NCBI GenBank assembly: GCA_029339505.1 | Contig: JAQISU010000132.1 | Coordinates: 8,161,001 to 8,225,000 of the forward strand | Length of the DNA: 64,000 nucleotides | Direction of reading: 5' to 3' | DNA from: Unio delphinus | Lineage: Eukaryota; Mollusca; Bivalvia; Unionida; Unionidae | Part shown: piece after piece, positions 47,368 through 61,235 of the stretch | How the letters are laid out: each line of letters starts with the position of its first letter | Numbering within the stretch: position 1 is the stretch's first letter | Notes under the pieces: generated by a model | Databases searched by the model: none | The model's input: only the letters and a program-made list of their open reading frames with translations | What the model was told of the DNA's origin: nothing | Translations under genes and position numbers: made by a program

Positions 47368-47440
47368 CGTAAATTGTTGAATGACTTCAACTGCCTCTAT
47401 CAAGGCTATCAGGCGCCCAGCAGGAGGGCTTCAGGGATGA
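47368..47440 (-). CDS. possible terminal exon of a host gene
   Basis: On the minus strand, a short open stretch of about 24 codons reads PPAGRLIALIEAVEVIQQFTLEQ and ends NA-stop at about 47,368. It is GC-richer than its surroundings and encodes an amphipathic helix with an orderly stop, as last coding exons often do. No strong acceptor or partner exon is identified. This is a weak call; the protein is not recognised. Confidence 0.2.
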
Positions 47441-48457
47441 GCTAAACTTTGCACCCTATTTCATCTCATGATCAATGACATTTTACACTATGAAAATGGC
47501 CGGTAGAGAGCTTTTAACTCTGTAAATATTAACATAGCTACACTGACTCGAAATAAAGCACATGCTTCATGACTTGTGGTACTTGTCCAGCTACCATTTT
47601 AGTCCTATGCAAACTCCATGATACTATATATTCAATAATGTTAGATGCTTAAATGTTTAAAGTATGTTTTCAATTTGAGAGCAAATAATCAGGTGCAACT
47701 TTCAGTAACCATATTTTTAAACTCTGTCTGTAAAAGACGTTACATCAATAAAACACTCTACTTCTTTCAGTTTCAAATAGGATCAGCTTCAAGTGCTACA
47801 CTTTAGCTTTGAATGCAGCATACATAATACTAGCATGATTATGTTTGTGCCATCTTATATGCAAAGCAGACACAACTGTAAGTCTCTCTTGACTGTTAAA
47901 ATGACGACGATATCAAATAGTTGAAAGTAAAATAATGGCAAGATGGTAACAGTAAAATATGGAGCTTCCTGATCAATGGGGGATGCAAGAGGTGTAAGTT
48001 AATAAACACAGATGAAAAGATGTTGAAAATAATGTATTTACATTCTATAAACATGCTCTAGGTATTATCATTCAAAGTATGGATATTTAATAACAATGTG
48101 GTATTATCATTTCGATTCTGTATTCATTTACTCTGGATTACAGCTCGTAAAATGTATATTCACTAGAGAGTATTCTGATTACATATTTATTAACAGTTGG
48201 GTTGGCACATATTAAAATAGAGTGGTGGTATATGGAGGTAAAATATTTAATTTACCTAATGAATTTATATAAAAATACTAACCTTATACAAATCACTGCG
48301 ATGGCTTGGTATTCTTCCTTTCATTAAATTTAAATGTTACACTGTAATGTATATGCTCAAGTATATAAATTTTACAATTGGATGCAACATTAGTGGTCCA
48401 AATCGTATGTACCGATACGCGTAATGCGCAAGCATTTAAGTGAAAAGCATGAAACAA

Positions 48458-48520
<63 letters not shown>

Positions 48521-51190
48521 GCGAAAAGAAGGCAACATATAGAGAGAATACAAATAAATAATAGTTGGCCAAGTACATGGTTAGGTAGAATGATTGAGAA
48601 TAGATAAGTTAAACAAAGCACATTGCAAAGATTGCAATACATTTAACTGTATATGCAATAAATCCAATTAGAGACAGTTGTTGACAGGCTGTTGAGATTG
48701 CACCTAAGTCTTATTACGTGTGGTTGATTCGTTCAGTAAAATAAACATGCTTAGATTATCACAGTCACATTACACAAGGATCCATGAGAGAATAACAGCG
48801 GTAACTAATCAGGCGGTCAAAATCTGCATACAAATTTGATGAAATAATGATACGGGAAAGGATACATTTTACAAGCAAGTGGCCCCTTAACCAGGTTTTG
48901 ACTATTTAATAAAAACATACTCTGCTTGCAATTAAAAGGGTGCTATAAAGCATGAGTCTATTGTATAAACACTTGTTCAGAAATACAGAAACATTATTTG
49001 TTTCTGTTTCTTCTAAAGTTTTATCTCAGTTCTTCCAAATGTAGCCTTATTATTCACTTATTCAAAGTATATTTTGTATGACAATAGTTTTTGCAGTTAT
49101 GAAAGAAATATGTGCTCAAAAGATGTATTTTTTTCCAACAATTTGGTTTGTGTTTTGAGGCCATGTTTGTACATTATGGTATGAGAGACGGAGGTGGATA
49201 GCAAACCTTGGTTAACTTTACAGCTTTTAAGACTTTTATTTCTAACAGCCACACATGCAACTTGTACTAAGCACTACTGATGACACTAATCACATTTTGA
49301 CTAGGGTACATTTATCTAGAATTTGGTTTCCGCCTAAAGGTCATACAGTACATTATGGAAAGGGACACATTTAGATGTATATGTTTAAAGTTTGGAAAAT
49401 TAGTTGCTTCTGTTATGTAATAAATATGATGCCGTTTGAAAGAGTAATATTCTTTTAAATATAATACGTTATTCGATAAATACCTTTCGAACAAAATATT
49501 TTCAATTACATGAAAGATTTTACATGGCTACATACAGATCAAATTTCTTAAAGTTGATGATGATGTTGAAGGCCATAATTATCTGTTTAGTATGAATACA
49601 ATTTCGAGAGATTATCATCGGGATATACAAATAATAAGCAGACATTACCAAACCGATACATATATCACACGACTTTAAGGCTGATTATGGCAATGGCCGT
49701 ATCTCATATAATAAGGTAAGTAGTTTGGAAACAAAACGAAGGTATCAGACCTCACTTAGCATTTGCATATGTTACCATATGTTACCACAAAACAACATTT
49801 AGGAATGAGTTTAAATAAATCCAAGGTGAGCAATTCAAAAAGGATAAAACAGGCAGTCGGAGATATCTGCCCATTTAAATACAGCATTCAGTAATGTTGA
49901 TACAGATATATTCTGACATGTTCTAATTGATCAATTTCTAATCTGCAATTCATATGGTATTTTAAATATCATATGGTTGTCTAATTACAACTAGTTGGAC
50001 TGTTCTGGCCGACATAGTGGTAATTTACAATGCTTCCTTCTTATATTTGTAACTATATAGACGACTAACCTGGTTTCTTGTAAACACCCATTCAATTTAA
50101 ATTGTTAAACCCTGCATTTTTGATAATCGGCATATTGTGTTGTCCATTTATAAGGCTGTTTTAAGAATAAGTTACTTTCGGACAAGGCCTTCGTATGCGA
50201 TGTTTGAATAAGGACCCATAGTAAGACAAATCTCCCATTGCAATAACGACCAAGCAAATACGTCTTGTTTACATACACGGTCTCATGAAAGAAATCAAGG
50301 TATATGGGATGCATTATACAGAATTATAAATATGCACGAGACAGACAGCAAACTTCATTCTCTGGTATATATACGAGGATGTTTACTGCTAGTAGGTATG
50401 CTTAATATTTAATGCAGATAATATTTGTATACAGATAAGAGAATAATTATATTAATTCGTACTCCACGGAAAAAACTATTTGACAGCTAATGCTCAGTTA
50501 TTACTTTCGAAGACATTGTTTGAGCAAAGAAGGATAATTTATACTTCGCTGTCATAATCAATTTTTTCGATGCTGGGATATATCTTGCAGAGCATCAATT
50601 ACGCGAACTCCCTTATCCGGAGTATTTGTATAAACAGAATAATACCGTGTCCAACACAGCGAAATTAATACGGAGCATAAAACTGGGGTGAGAATGATCA
50701 TCTCACTTAAATGTTGGAGAGTTTTTGTTTTTCTTGCGTTTAACGTCATTCTGCAGCTCAGGGTAGTATATCTAGAGGACAAAAACCTCTAAAAAGAACC
50801 GCTTGAGACATGAAAATTTACCGAAATCACACCCAAGGGAATGTCATCGATCAAAAATGACTGTCATTTGGCTAGCTACATTCTTGGTTAGGAAAAAATA
50901 TATTTCGTGCAATAAACGTGTTCTGAAATTAGTTTGGGTCCTATCTTTGATATAGCGCGAGCCTTAAAACTGTTGTTGAACCAAAGCAGTCTTTATCCTC
51001 TCGGATGATACATTCTCCTAAATGTGTATGCTAATGAGAACAGACGAAGATATATTAAACAGAGGGGCGTATTTACGTCAGATATAAATGCGCAAGGTGT
51101 TGGCATACAAGTTATACTTTAAAAAAAGGTTTACTTCCTTCAGGAAAACTAAATTACAAGTAATATGTATTGTACTAAAAAGTTATTTTA
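47441..51190. other. non-coding stretch with a (GA)n tract
   Basis: No recognised gene or mobile element. (GA)n lies at 48,462-48,515 and gives poly(Ser-Leu) frames on the minus strand that are artefacts. Confidence 0.4.
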
Positions 51191-52420
51191 TGTCATGCAC
51201 ATTATAATACTTATCGCGCGAAGGTTACAAGTCGCAACACCCTGGATCAAACAAACAAGCAAATAATGTACACAGCGTAGGGCTTTTAGAGAATATTGAC
51301 GTTTGGCAACCTTCGTCGCTTGAGGACTTATAACAGTATGGGATATTCGGGCATGAATCGTTGTCGGTACATTAAGGAATACGCTTTCGCAATGGTACGA
51401 GCAACTTTCAGAGGATCTATCCCTCCAGGTTCCATGAACAGTTCTCGAAATGTTCCACAACCACAACAAGGACGTAAAATGAAAAATTAAAAGAGTCTAA
51501 AGACTGAGTCTAATACCAAGCGTAGAATGCTTCCCATGTTTAATTTCGCATGATATCGGATCCTGGCAATAAGCTTAAGACAAATGGTGTAGAACGTGGC
51601 GTTGATTGGCTTTTGGTATTGAACAGCTGCGGAACAGTCCTTTGGCCATTTATGTCATTCCAAACGTTAAATAGATTCGGGCCAAATACATGGCCAAGTA
51701 ACGCATCGAATATATAAACTTCACGTGTCCCACTAGCATGGAAACGAGTTTTGCTGCATTCAAATCTGGGTTTAGGTATTTGGTACTTTGTTCCGTAGAG
51801 TAACTGTCAATCGTGCCCCAAGATATTGTGAGTCATCACAGTAGCATGGCAATGACAATCTACGAAACGTTCGTCGCCCTCTTGGATCCACGTCTCGTAC
51901 ATACGGTGTAAGAGCCTTCAGACAAAAATGTGAAAGTGTTCGGTCCCCAAAAATTTGTTTCTTGTCCTCCATGAATCTTACTTGCTTCTGTAACGACAAT
52001 GACTTAGCATAGGTTTTTGTGTGCACATTTCCCACGCTTGGTGCATTCCAGTCTCAGCCATGCATTCCACATCGAAAAATATGAGATAGCCTTTCTTTTG
52101 GTCATCTTCCTCTTATTGGTTTGGTATTGTTGAACAAAACATTCGTGCTCCCAGTCCACGATTTGGTAAATGTGATATATTTTCGTTCCTGAACATAAGT
52201 GTTCCTTGACATAAGTGCCAAGTCTGACTTGTCCATAAGTAGGGAAGCAGACAATCACTTTTCCATGGTAACACTTTCGTCTATAGATGGCTTTGGTAAC
52301 ATGTGAGGCTGACAAAAGAGCGCTGAGAAGCAAGGCAATGTAGGTTGTCTTATTCTTCGTTCAGACAGGGTTTAGATTCCAAACAGCCTTCACATTTCGA
52401 TCGGCAATACTTTTGTTGCT
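51190..52420 (-). pseudogene. second Polinton-type DNA polymerase B, exonuclease region, broken
   Basis: Minus strand. Pieces in three frames read in the order of a protein-primed PolB of animal Polintons. IFFDVECMAETGMH (about 52,090-52,045) holds the Exo I Asp-x-Glu. MTHNILGHD (about 51,835) resembles the Exo II Asn/Asp motif. VKFIYSMRYLAMYLARI to KANQRHV (about 51,735-51,600) matches the conserved segment after it. CGCGTFRELF through IDPLKVARTIA to YRQRFMPEYPI (about 51,460-51,335) corresponds to the region before the palm. The palm itself and everything beyond are missing. The exonuclease would proofread during element replication. Frame changes occur every 100-250 bases. The match is by pattern, and the polymerase type differs from the one at 28-31 kb. 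Confidence 0.7.
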
Positions 52421-54480
52421 CTCGATTGTTATAGTCATAATAACATTTCTCATTATAATAACCGTATAATAACCGTATCCCAAGATTGTAATGATACACT
52501 TTATGGCTTCAAAATTTTAATCGGTAGGATAGACGTGATTGTACTGTCCGTCTTTTATATTGTTGGCACGAAACAACAGAGGGTGCAATTTTAAGGTGTA
52601 ACTTTGAGTGAAGAAGTCATGCAACGCTTATAAAAAAGGAATGCCGCAGGGTTAGTTCATGCAAAGTTTGCATCTCATGAATGATGAGATGTGTCTTTGA
52701 ATTGCCCAGATTGCTGTTACATGAGGCTTCCGTCTATTCTTTGTTTTGTCTGGTCCTATCATTGAATAGTTTTCCAGGCTTTTAACCATTATACCATATC
52801 GTTTATATCGGCATACGTTCGTCCCACCACGATGGTACATGCTAAACACATCTGGTCTGGTCTTGAGTACCGTTAACTTCAACAAGGCTGCCTGTTATGC
52901 TAGGAATGTTTCCTACCACCCTTTTGGGACGATAACATGTCGTTGGATTGTTGCAAGTGTAGAATCGTGTCGATGGCTTAGAAACCGATTGTCGTGTTCA
53001 ATTGAATGCCCTTTGCGATCGTCTTTTTGGGGTTGAAAGCGTCTTTTCAGTGTGGGTAACAAAGAATCTCACACCTCGGCGATGAAATCCTTTAATTTCC
53101 TCAACGGGTAGATTGGAATGAAAATATTTAAGTTTCATCGTGCTTTTGCAGGCTGTAGATCTGAAGTTTCTACAGGCGCTGTTTCGTCTCTCGAATTTGG
53201 TCGTATTTTTCATTGTTTATTAGTAATAGTGAATTTAGGTTTGGTGTTCTCTCTGGGCATTGCTTTAAGCTTACTCACGTCGTCTTTACAATCGCTCCAA
53301 TGAATTTGAGCCACGATTCAAATGATGTGCAAGGCGACTTATTTTATTTCTATATCTTACTTTTTTATACTTTCTCAAGAAAATAATGTGATCGTTTCAT
53401 CTTGACTGAACACATCAAATGATTATAATTCAAGCGCTATCCGTCCTTATAGTAATGTCAGACTAATGTCTTACCTATATCAAAAAGGTCAGTGAATTTC
53501 CTTCCGGTAGTCGTTTCACCCGAGAAAATACCAGAACGATTGAGGAGTCAACACAGATCGAGCGTCCTTTCATATATTTAAGATGTGTCATACGAATGTT
53601 TCCTTAAAACAATCAGACGGATTACCCCACGCCCCTCAGTTCAATATAAAATTAAAGATACTTACTATATCTGTCAGATGAAAGTGCATTGGACTACAGA
53701 AAGTACAGATCATCAACAAATTAGGGCAGGTATCATAAGAGTAAAAATCCAAGATACACGATATCAGTGTACACGGAAATACACCGATCTTTAGACTGCC
53801 CTAAGAAATAACAGGAGCAAAGACGTCGAGAGAGATCCAAACAGGATAAAGAATCGGTACCCTCACAAAACGAAGTACCAGGGCACGTCCAGAAAGAAAC
53901 AAAGGTGAGTAAAAGGAGTCGACGAGAAAATGATGAAGAAGCAACCTATCTGTAAGTGAATAAATTCAGCAAAAAAAGAGCGAATAAAGACAGTAAAGAA
54001 CTATATGAACCTTTTAAACTGTTGTTTTGTGAACTGGATTATAAAATGTGTACCAGATTAGACCAGAAAGAAAATTTGTCTCTTGGTTTTGATTATTTTG
54101 AATAATGATCAATATTCACACAGTCACACAATTTCACCATGGCGCAAAAAGTGATTTTGATTTTTAATTGATTTTGGCAAAATCAATACTATCTCTTTTC
54201 GAAATAGACCGGACCGTGTAGTACTCAGTGTTATCAGCATTAATCCTTTGCGGCTGTCGAAAATTGGAAGAAATCACAAGAGCTGTTATCACAGGCGTAT
54301 AAACAAGGATGGGTTGTTTGGCTGAGGAAGGTCCTTTCTATTGGGTCGTAGAAACGAAGTATGATACATTTGCTTCAGATTACCTTACACTGCGAAATAT
54401 CCAAGAGTACCATCACTTTCACTATAATATTTCTCTCATAGATCTTTTTCTCTGCAAATGCCTCCTCTTCCTGTCGTTTC
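52421..54480. other. stretch without recognised genes
   Basis: Open frames on both strands (52,652-52,885 -, 52,998-53,213 -, 53,585-53,794 +) are longer than in the flanks but show no motif. Some may be upstream parts of the polymerase remnant. Confidence 0.35.
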
Positions 54481-55030
54481 ATAATTCATAATTTTCTTCT
54501 TGCTGCTGCTTATGCTTAAAGCTTGTTCTGCTTCTTTATTCTGTTGTACAAATGTATCTGATTAGTCTGGCTGTGTTTGGTAACGAGAAGGTGGCGAGGG
54601 TACTTGTACCAGAACAACGTTTTACGTAGAAAATAGAACATTCACCAAATCGCAGTTAAGATCGGTCTCTTGTGGAAACTGGAACATGTTTACTATGATA
54701 GCCAATGCTGCGACATCACCATTCATCGTTTTTTTTAGCGTATTTCATCCTTGAAAACTCTATCTTTTTTATTCACTTCGAGCAGACGTTTACGCATCTC
54801 TTTTGGAAATGTGAAATCATAGGCAGCTATCTTTGTATCGGAAGACAGAATCCACACTGCTATTTAATTTTATAACGCGTGTTGGGATTGGTGATAAATA
54901 TCAATACGTATTGATCCGCTGTTTCAGTATAATTAGAACCACCGTTCACTTTATACTATTCACCTTTTCTCGTCAAAACATGTGGATTAACGTCATATAG
55001 TCTACGCTCGTGTCGTAGATGCTTCAGTTT
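54480..55030 (-). pseudogene. unrecognised broken coding remnant
   Basis: Minus strand, read from about 55,030 downward: KLKHLRHERRLYDVNPHVL, then ADQYVLIFITNPNTRYKI, then a shifted frame with TKIAAYDFTFPKEMRKRLLEV, later a QNKEAEQALSISSSKKK-like or QEEEAFAEKK-like charged stretch depending on frame. The protein-like texture over 500 bases argues for a decayed gene. It lies about 2.1 kb from the polymerase remnant on the same strand and could be part of the same Polinton, but I do not recognise the family. Confidence 0.3.
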
Positions 55031-55033
55031 GTC

Positions 55034-55205
55034 TCTATATTGTATTGCTCTATAATATTTGTATTTATATTGATTCTTATCATCTCATTACAAAACCCAA
55101 TGTTTAAGTCTATATTGATTCTATATTGTATTGCTCTATAATATTTGTATTTATATTGATTCATATCATCTCATTACAAAACCCAATGTTTAAGTCTATA
55201 TTGAT
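55034..55205. repeat. 86-bp tandem duplication
   Basis: Units start at 55,034 and 55,120, with a partial third from 55,206. The two full units differ at one base (GATTCTTATC / GATTCATATC). Confidence 0.95.
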
Positions 55206-55315
55206 TCTATATTGGCAGAAGGTAAATTTTGTTGCTGTACTGAAGCACGATCTTATTGACTGGATTACCTTTGTCGTAAAACCGAAACCGATCATAATAA
55301 GTTTTGTATTGTTAC

Positions 55316-55355
<40 letters not shown>

Positions 55356-55356
55356 T
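55316..55356. repeat. (TTA)n microsatellite
   Basis: About 13 TTA units, with a second loose cluster to 55,410. Confidence 0.95.
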
Positions 55357-55497
55357 TGATTGTAAGTAATACTATTATTATTATTTCTCTTTTTATTATT
55401 ATTGTTTGTTGGGCACCGGACATATTTCCTAAATCACCAGCTGATACCTCAAATTGAAGTATTCCACATCTCATCTGGAAGCATTACATCATTTTGA

Positions 55498-57171
<1,674 letters not shown>

Positions 57172-57251
<80 letters not shown>
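57172..57251. repeat. (TA)n microsatellite
   Basis: Uninterrupted TA run of about 80 bases. Confidence 0.95.
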
Positions 57252-57253
<2 letters not shown>

Positions 57254-58244
57254 CATTTTTGATCTGATCCAGTTATAAGTCAGAAGTTAAAAACTCCAAT
57301 CATCATGAAACTCGGATGATATCAAATCTACACGTTGTCGACTACAATTAATATCATTGGTAATGGACTGCATTTGGTAAAAGAATTACATGATAGGAGC
57401 ATGTGATTTATAATATACCCATGCAGGTTAGTTGTTATTGCTTCTTGAAGTTTAAGGTTCTTGCAGTATGTCCTGTATTATTTCCCTCTCTTTACCGATA
57501 GCTCTGAAAGTAAAGAGATATGTACATTTAAGTAGACAAGATGCACACCAAATCCTCTCCGCGTAGCACATAGACCTATCATTAACGCTTATTTAATAAA
57601 TGCACGCTCTCAAAGTCATATTGTGAGAACCATAACTATGTGTGAGCCACACAAAGACAACACTTGGAATGGCGTTTTAAACCAAATTCAAATTAAATTT
57701 TAAAGAAGCTGAACTTTGTAATTTTTCAGAAGTTAGTGAACTGGGTAATCTTTGAATATTTATGATGGTAAAAGAAAATGACAACATGATCAGCATTATT
57801 GTAGCATATGAGATTAGGACAACATCCGGTCAATGTGGCACACTCATCTAGACACTTTTGTCCGTCCCAGTGCTTTTAATTTCCTAGAGTGTCGTGCAAC
57901 TTAATGCAAACCCATCTAGTACAGAAAGCTGACTGAATAATCTTGGAGGATTGGTTGTTTTTATACGGCAGTTGTGCAAAGTTGCAAAGATTAAAGTTAA
58001 AACATCGGTTTCTAGAACAAAATGTTATATTGGCTAGGGAATGTGTCTGAAAGGCTTACCCTAGTGGAAATAATGTATTTCATATTTAAACTAAATTGCA
58101 CTAAACCACGGGAATATTTTGAATTTTTCTGACTTTAGCTTGCCTTATATACTGCAGTTCCAAATGTCTTGGACTTTCATGATGCCCTTGGCATCTTTCC
58201 TGATTTGATGAAAGGAAAGTTAATTTAAATTTGCATTTTGCACA
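57252..58244. other. non-coding stretch
   Basis: Nothing recognisable. Confidence 0.4.
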
Positions 58245-58375
58245 CTCACATATACACGCACACAAATGTACATAACAATACAGACACACACACGTGCACA
58301 CACACACAAATGCACATTTAGATACAGGCACACACACATGCGCTCAATCACACACACACACACGTACACACACAT

Positions 58376-58447
<72 letters not shown>
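58245..58447. repeat. compound (CA)-rich and (TA)n microsatellite
   Basis: Interrupted CA repeats from 58,245 to 58,380, then a clean TA run ending at 58,447. Sequence beginning TGTTAGGATT follows directly. Confidence 0.9.
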
Positions 58448-58450
<3 letters not shown>

Positions 58451-59008
58451 AGGATTAAATTTTTAGTAAAATTAATAAAGATTATATTTTCTTTGAATTG
58501 TATTAAAGTAATGAGTTTCTAAAATATATTAAAGGTAATTTCACTTGTTTTTGAAGTACAACTATACAGAATAGAAAGGGTTGTTGAGCAAGTGGAAATT
58601 AGGCAATGTATATCGATGTGTTGTGTAGAAGAAGCAAGATACTAAAGCTTGCCAATGTATAAGCTGTGTGGAAACATATAACAAAAATGCATAATACATG
58701 AATTTTGCCTAGTTACAGTTCTAAGTACCAACAGTAAAAATATGTCTCTGACCTAGTTATTGGCAAAGGTTCAATTCGGTTAATGAAGCTGAAGTAAGAT
58801 TTCTCTAGACGATACAGAAACAAGATGGCTTCCAACTAACGGCTAACCATATTTGGTGTGACGACGCGAAACGAATATAAATAAACTATAGAGTAGGTCT
58901 TATGACGTAAGATAAGTTGGTTTCTGCCGGTCGAAACTGGTTTATGCCTGAAAGTAAGTCAGCATCTTTTCTGACTGATGCATGGAGGGTATGACCTTCT
59001 CTGACCCT

Positions 59009-59096
59009 AACACTATAAATACAGATGCGCGATCAGGTCAGATTAGTTCTCCATGTCAGCAGAGAATGAATGTTTGACTCTTAATTTCAGGTAAGG
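59009..59096 (+). promoter_or_regulatory. candidate TATA promoter with short leader and splice donor
   Basis: CTATAAATA at about 59,009-59,017 lies 30 bases before TCAGATTAG, a fair initiator. A 46-bp leader (59,045-59,090) ends TTTCAG and is followed at once by GTAAGG, a good splice donor. Transcription start and splicing are inferred. Confidence 0.4.
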
Positions 59097-59676
59097 ACAC
59101 TGTATATGTCATAACTTATTTTAAGAAATAAGTATTTTTAATGCTTGAGATTTTAATGGTAAAATTCTTTTGTGTGTAACATTACTATAGAATTCTTTTA
59201 TTTATAATATATTGTAATAAAATGTTTTATGTTCATATTTAATTATATTTATGTAAGTTTAGGGTAAAGGTTGAATTAGCTACCAACTTCATACTTGATT
59301 TAATGATTGAAATAAAGTATTCCTTAAGTAAGAAAGAGTAATATCTAGCAATATATTCTAAATCAATATTCTACTTTGAGATAAGTAAAATGTATTCTTT
59401 AAATTAATTGTTGCATTAATTACAGTTATTATATTTCATACTTCGGCTATCTTGAAATTGATTGAGAATTAACTATTGTATAATATTCTAAGGTGCAGAA
59501 GTTATACGAATAAATGAAGTTGGAAAGCTTAATAGGAAAATGTAATATGTATTTCATGAACTTTATTATAAAGCTTTTAGATGTGTTTCTAGAATGTAGT
59601 AATATATATGTGTGTTGATTATTTAAATAAAGTTCTCCATGTCAGCAGAGAATGAATGTTTGACTCTTAATTTCAG
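59045..59676 (+). repeat. perfect 46-bp direct repeats 586 bp apart
   Basis: The 46-bp leader sequence at 59,045-59,090 recurs without change at 59,631-59,676. The first copy is followed by GTAAGG (donor-like); the second ends with its own CTTAATTTCAG, which reads as an acceptor. After the second copy comes ATATGTAGTGTAGCTGTC and GTGGCACCACAC, reminiscent of an LTR end with primer site. Confidence 0.85.
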
Positions 59677-59699
59677 ATATGTAGTGTAGCTGTCTTCTC

Positions 59700-59874
59700 A
59701 TCGTGGCACCACACTTGTTTAAGAGAGCATTCTCTCTTTCTTCTTCTTCTCTCTCTCTCTTACCATGGATATAGACCTTCCACAACTTACGAGTAATTCC
59801 TTCTCATAGCAAGAAATGAGAAGAAGGTTATGTAAAACTAATCACAACATACAAAACAGAAAACCTTTTTACAT

Positions 59875-59931
<57 letters not shown>

Positions 59932-60317
59932 AAAAATTAAGGCCGTGAACTTAATATATTAAACGATTATTAAATACATCAACAGATCATGCAAGGCCGT
60001 TGGGTCCCTCTTAACACCATAATTCACATCGACGATATTGAAGCTTGATACATATTATATGAAATAATACCTACAATTCCACAATATATTTCAAACGTTT
60101 TATGAAGTTTACAACACCTTGATGAACAAGGTTATATATGCTGGCGATATCAATGCAACTAATTATCTTATCGTTAGAGCATAGGTAACTATCCCGTCCA
60201 TCAGCATACCATCTAATATAAAAGCTAAACTTGCCTATGTTGAAAGTTACTGGTTGAAATCCATCCCTATGTATGTATAGTATGTACTAAATAATGTATT
60301 AAAGAGGGTTCAAAATA
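59700..60317. other. non-coding with (TA)n
   Basis: CT-rich 59,728-59,760 and a TA tract at 59,876-59,928; nothing else recognised. Confidence 0.5.
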
Positions 60318-60587
60318 TAGTAGTATGTACCATTTGATACTGTACAAGATATGTACCAAATGTAGTAGTATGTACCATTTGATACTGTACAAGATATGTA
60401 ACAAATGTAGTTGTATGTACCATTTGATACTGTACAAGATATGTACAAAATGTAGTAGTATGTACCATTCGATACTGTACAAGATATGTACCAAATGTAG
60501 TAGTATGTACCATTTGATACTGTACAAGATATGTACCAAATGTAGTAGTATCTATAATTTGATACTGTACAAGTTATGCACTGTCAT
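60318..60587. repeat. 45-bp minisatellite, six units
   Basis: Units of 45 bp (TAGTAGTATGTACC, ATTTGATACTGTACAAG, ATATGTACCAAATG) start at 60,318, 60,363, 60,408, 60,453, 60,498 and 60,543. Identity is high in the first five and lower in the last. Because 45 is divisible by three, both strands stay open for up to 96 codons. Those frames are repeat artefacts. Each unit has three GTAC palindromes. Confidence 0.95.
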
Positions 60588-60895
60588 TCATTTATGTGTT
60601 GGATATCAGAGCTGAATATTGTGTAAGGTTTTATAGTAACTTAGTAATAATCCAACATAAATCGACAAAGCTAGTATTGTGTGTGACAGGTACGAAACTG
60701 AATAGATAAGATTTGGACTGGTATAGCAACATAAATTCCGTGTCACAAATCACGGATCTCCCATGTCCATTAAAGTCAGACAGGCTTAGTAACCAGACCT
60801 TAAAAATAATTTCAACAAAGACTTCATATACAAATAAAAGCAAAGGTGTCCCTTCGCTGATAAACTAACCAAACTAGTTCAATACAAATTGTATG

Positions 60896-61128
60896 TTACC
60901 TTGCCTCACAAATAACGCTTCTCTGATAATAACAGTGAGCATTATTCCATTTGGAACCCCAGTCATAACGGATTTCAAGACAGCGTTCCTTTGTTCTGTC
61001 TGGCTGCCCAACCGCCCAGAAAGTAAACGAAAATGGAACAGAGGCCCCATTATCCCCCATCCATCGCCATTCTGTCTCAACCAACATGTCTGAACCATCG
61101 AGCCAATAAACTTCATTGCTGATGGTAC
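60896..61128 (-). CDS. C-type lectin-like gene, third visible exon
   Basis: The exon begins after an AATTTGAAG acceptor at 61,128 and completes a Gly codon split by the intron (phase 1). It encodes the second half of a C-type lectin domain: ISNEVYWLDGSD, WRWMGDNG, FTFWAVGQPD, RCLEI, WGSKWNNAHC, SVICEA. The last three of the six conserved Cys are here. GQPD sits at the usual Ca2+/sugar site 2, where QPD tends to mean galactose-type binding. The normal WND is WNN here, so calcium-dependent binding may be altered. The frame closes with AGG-TAA at 60,896. The same bases read AAG|GTAACA, a good donor, so the protein could continue into another exon. Secreted or membrane location is unknown. Confidence 0.9.
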
Positions 61129-61188
61129 CTTCAAATTAAGTGTATGGGTAAGATAAATAATGCAGTCGGTTCAATTACACATGTGTCC

Positions 61189-61190
<2 letters not shown>

Positions 61191-61233
<43 letters not shown>
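61191..61233. repeat. (CA)n microsatellite
   Basis: About 21 CA units in the intron between lectin exons. Confidence 0.95.

Positions 61234-61235
<2 letters not shown>

Noticed and set aside
48293..48642. Ser-Leu repeat proteins with hydrophobic starts on the minus strand
   Set aside because: They come from the (GA)n tract; several frames are open equally.
51772..52333. First impression of an IL-17- or spaetzle-like cystine-knot cytokine (CLKALTPYVRDVDPRG...CYC)
   Set aside because: Neighbouring frames read in order as a Polinton PolB exonuclease region, which explains the whole stretch better; the Cys spacing does not fit a cystine knot.
53790..53900. Resemblance of KNRYPHKTKYQG to the start of a tyrosine phosphatase domain
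   Set aside because: Only a few residues match and no catalytic loop follows.
60267..60615. Possible repeat protein of 15-residue units (YHLILYKICTKCSSM on plus, VHTTTFGTYLVQYQM on minus)
   Set aside because: Unit length of 45 bp keeps all frames open; no start context or homology.
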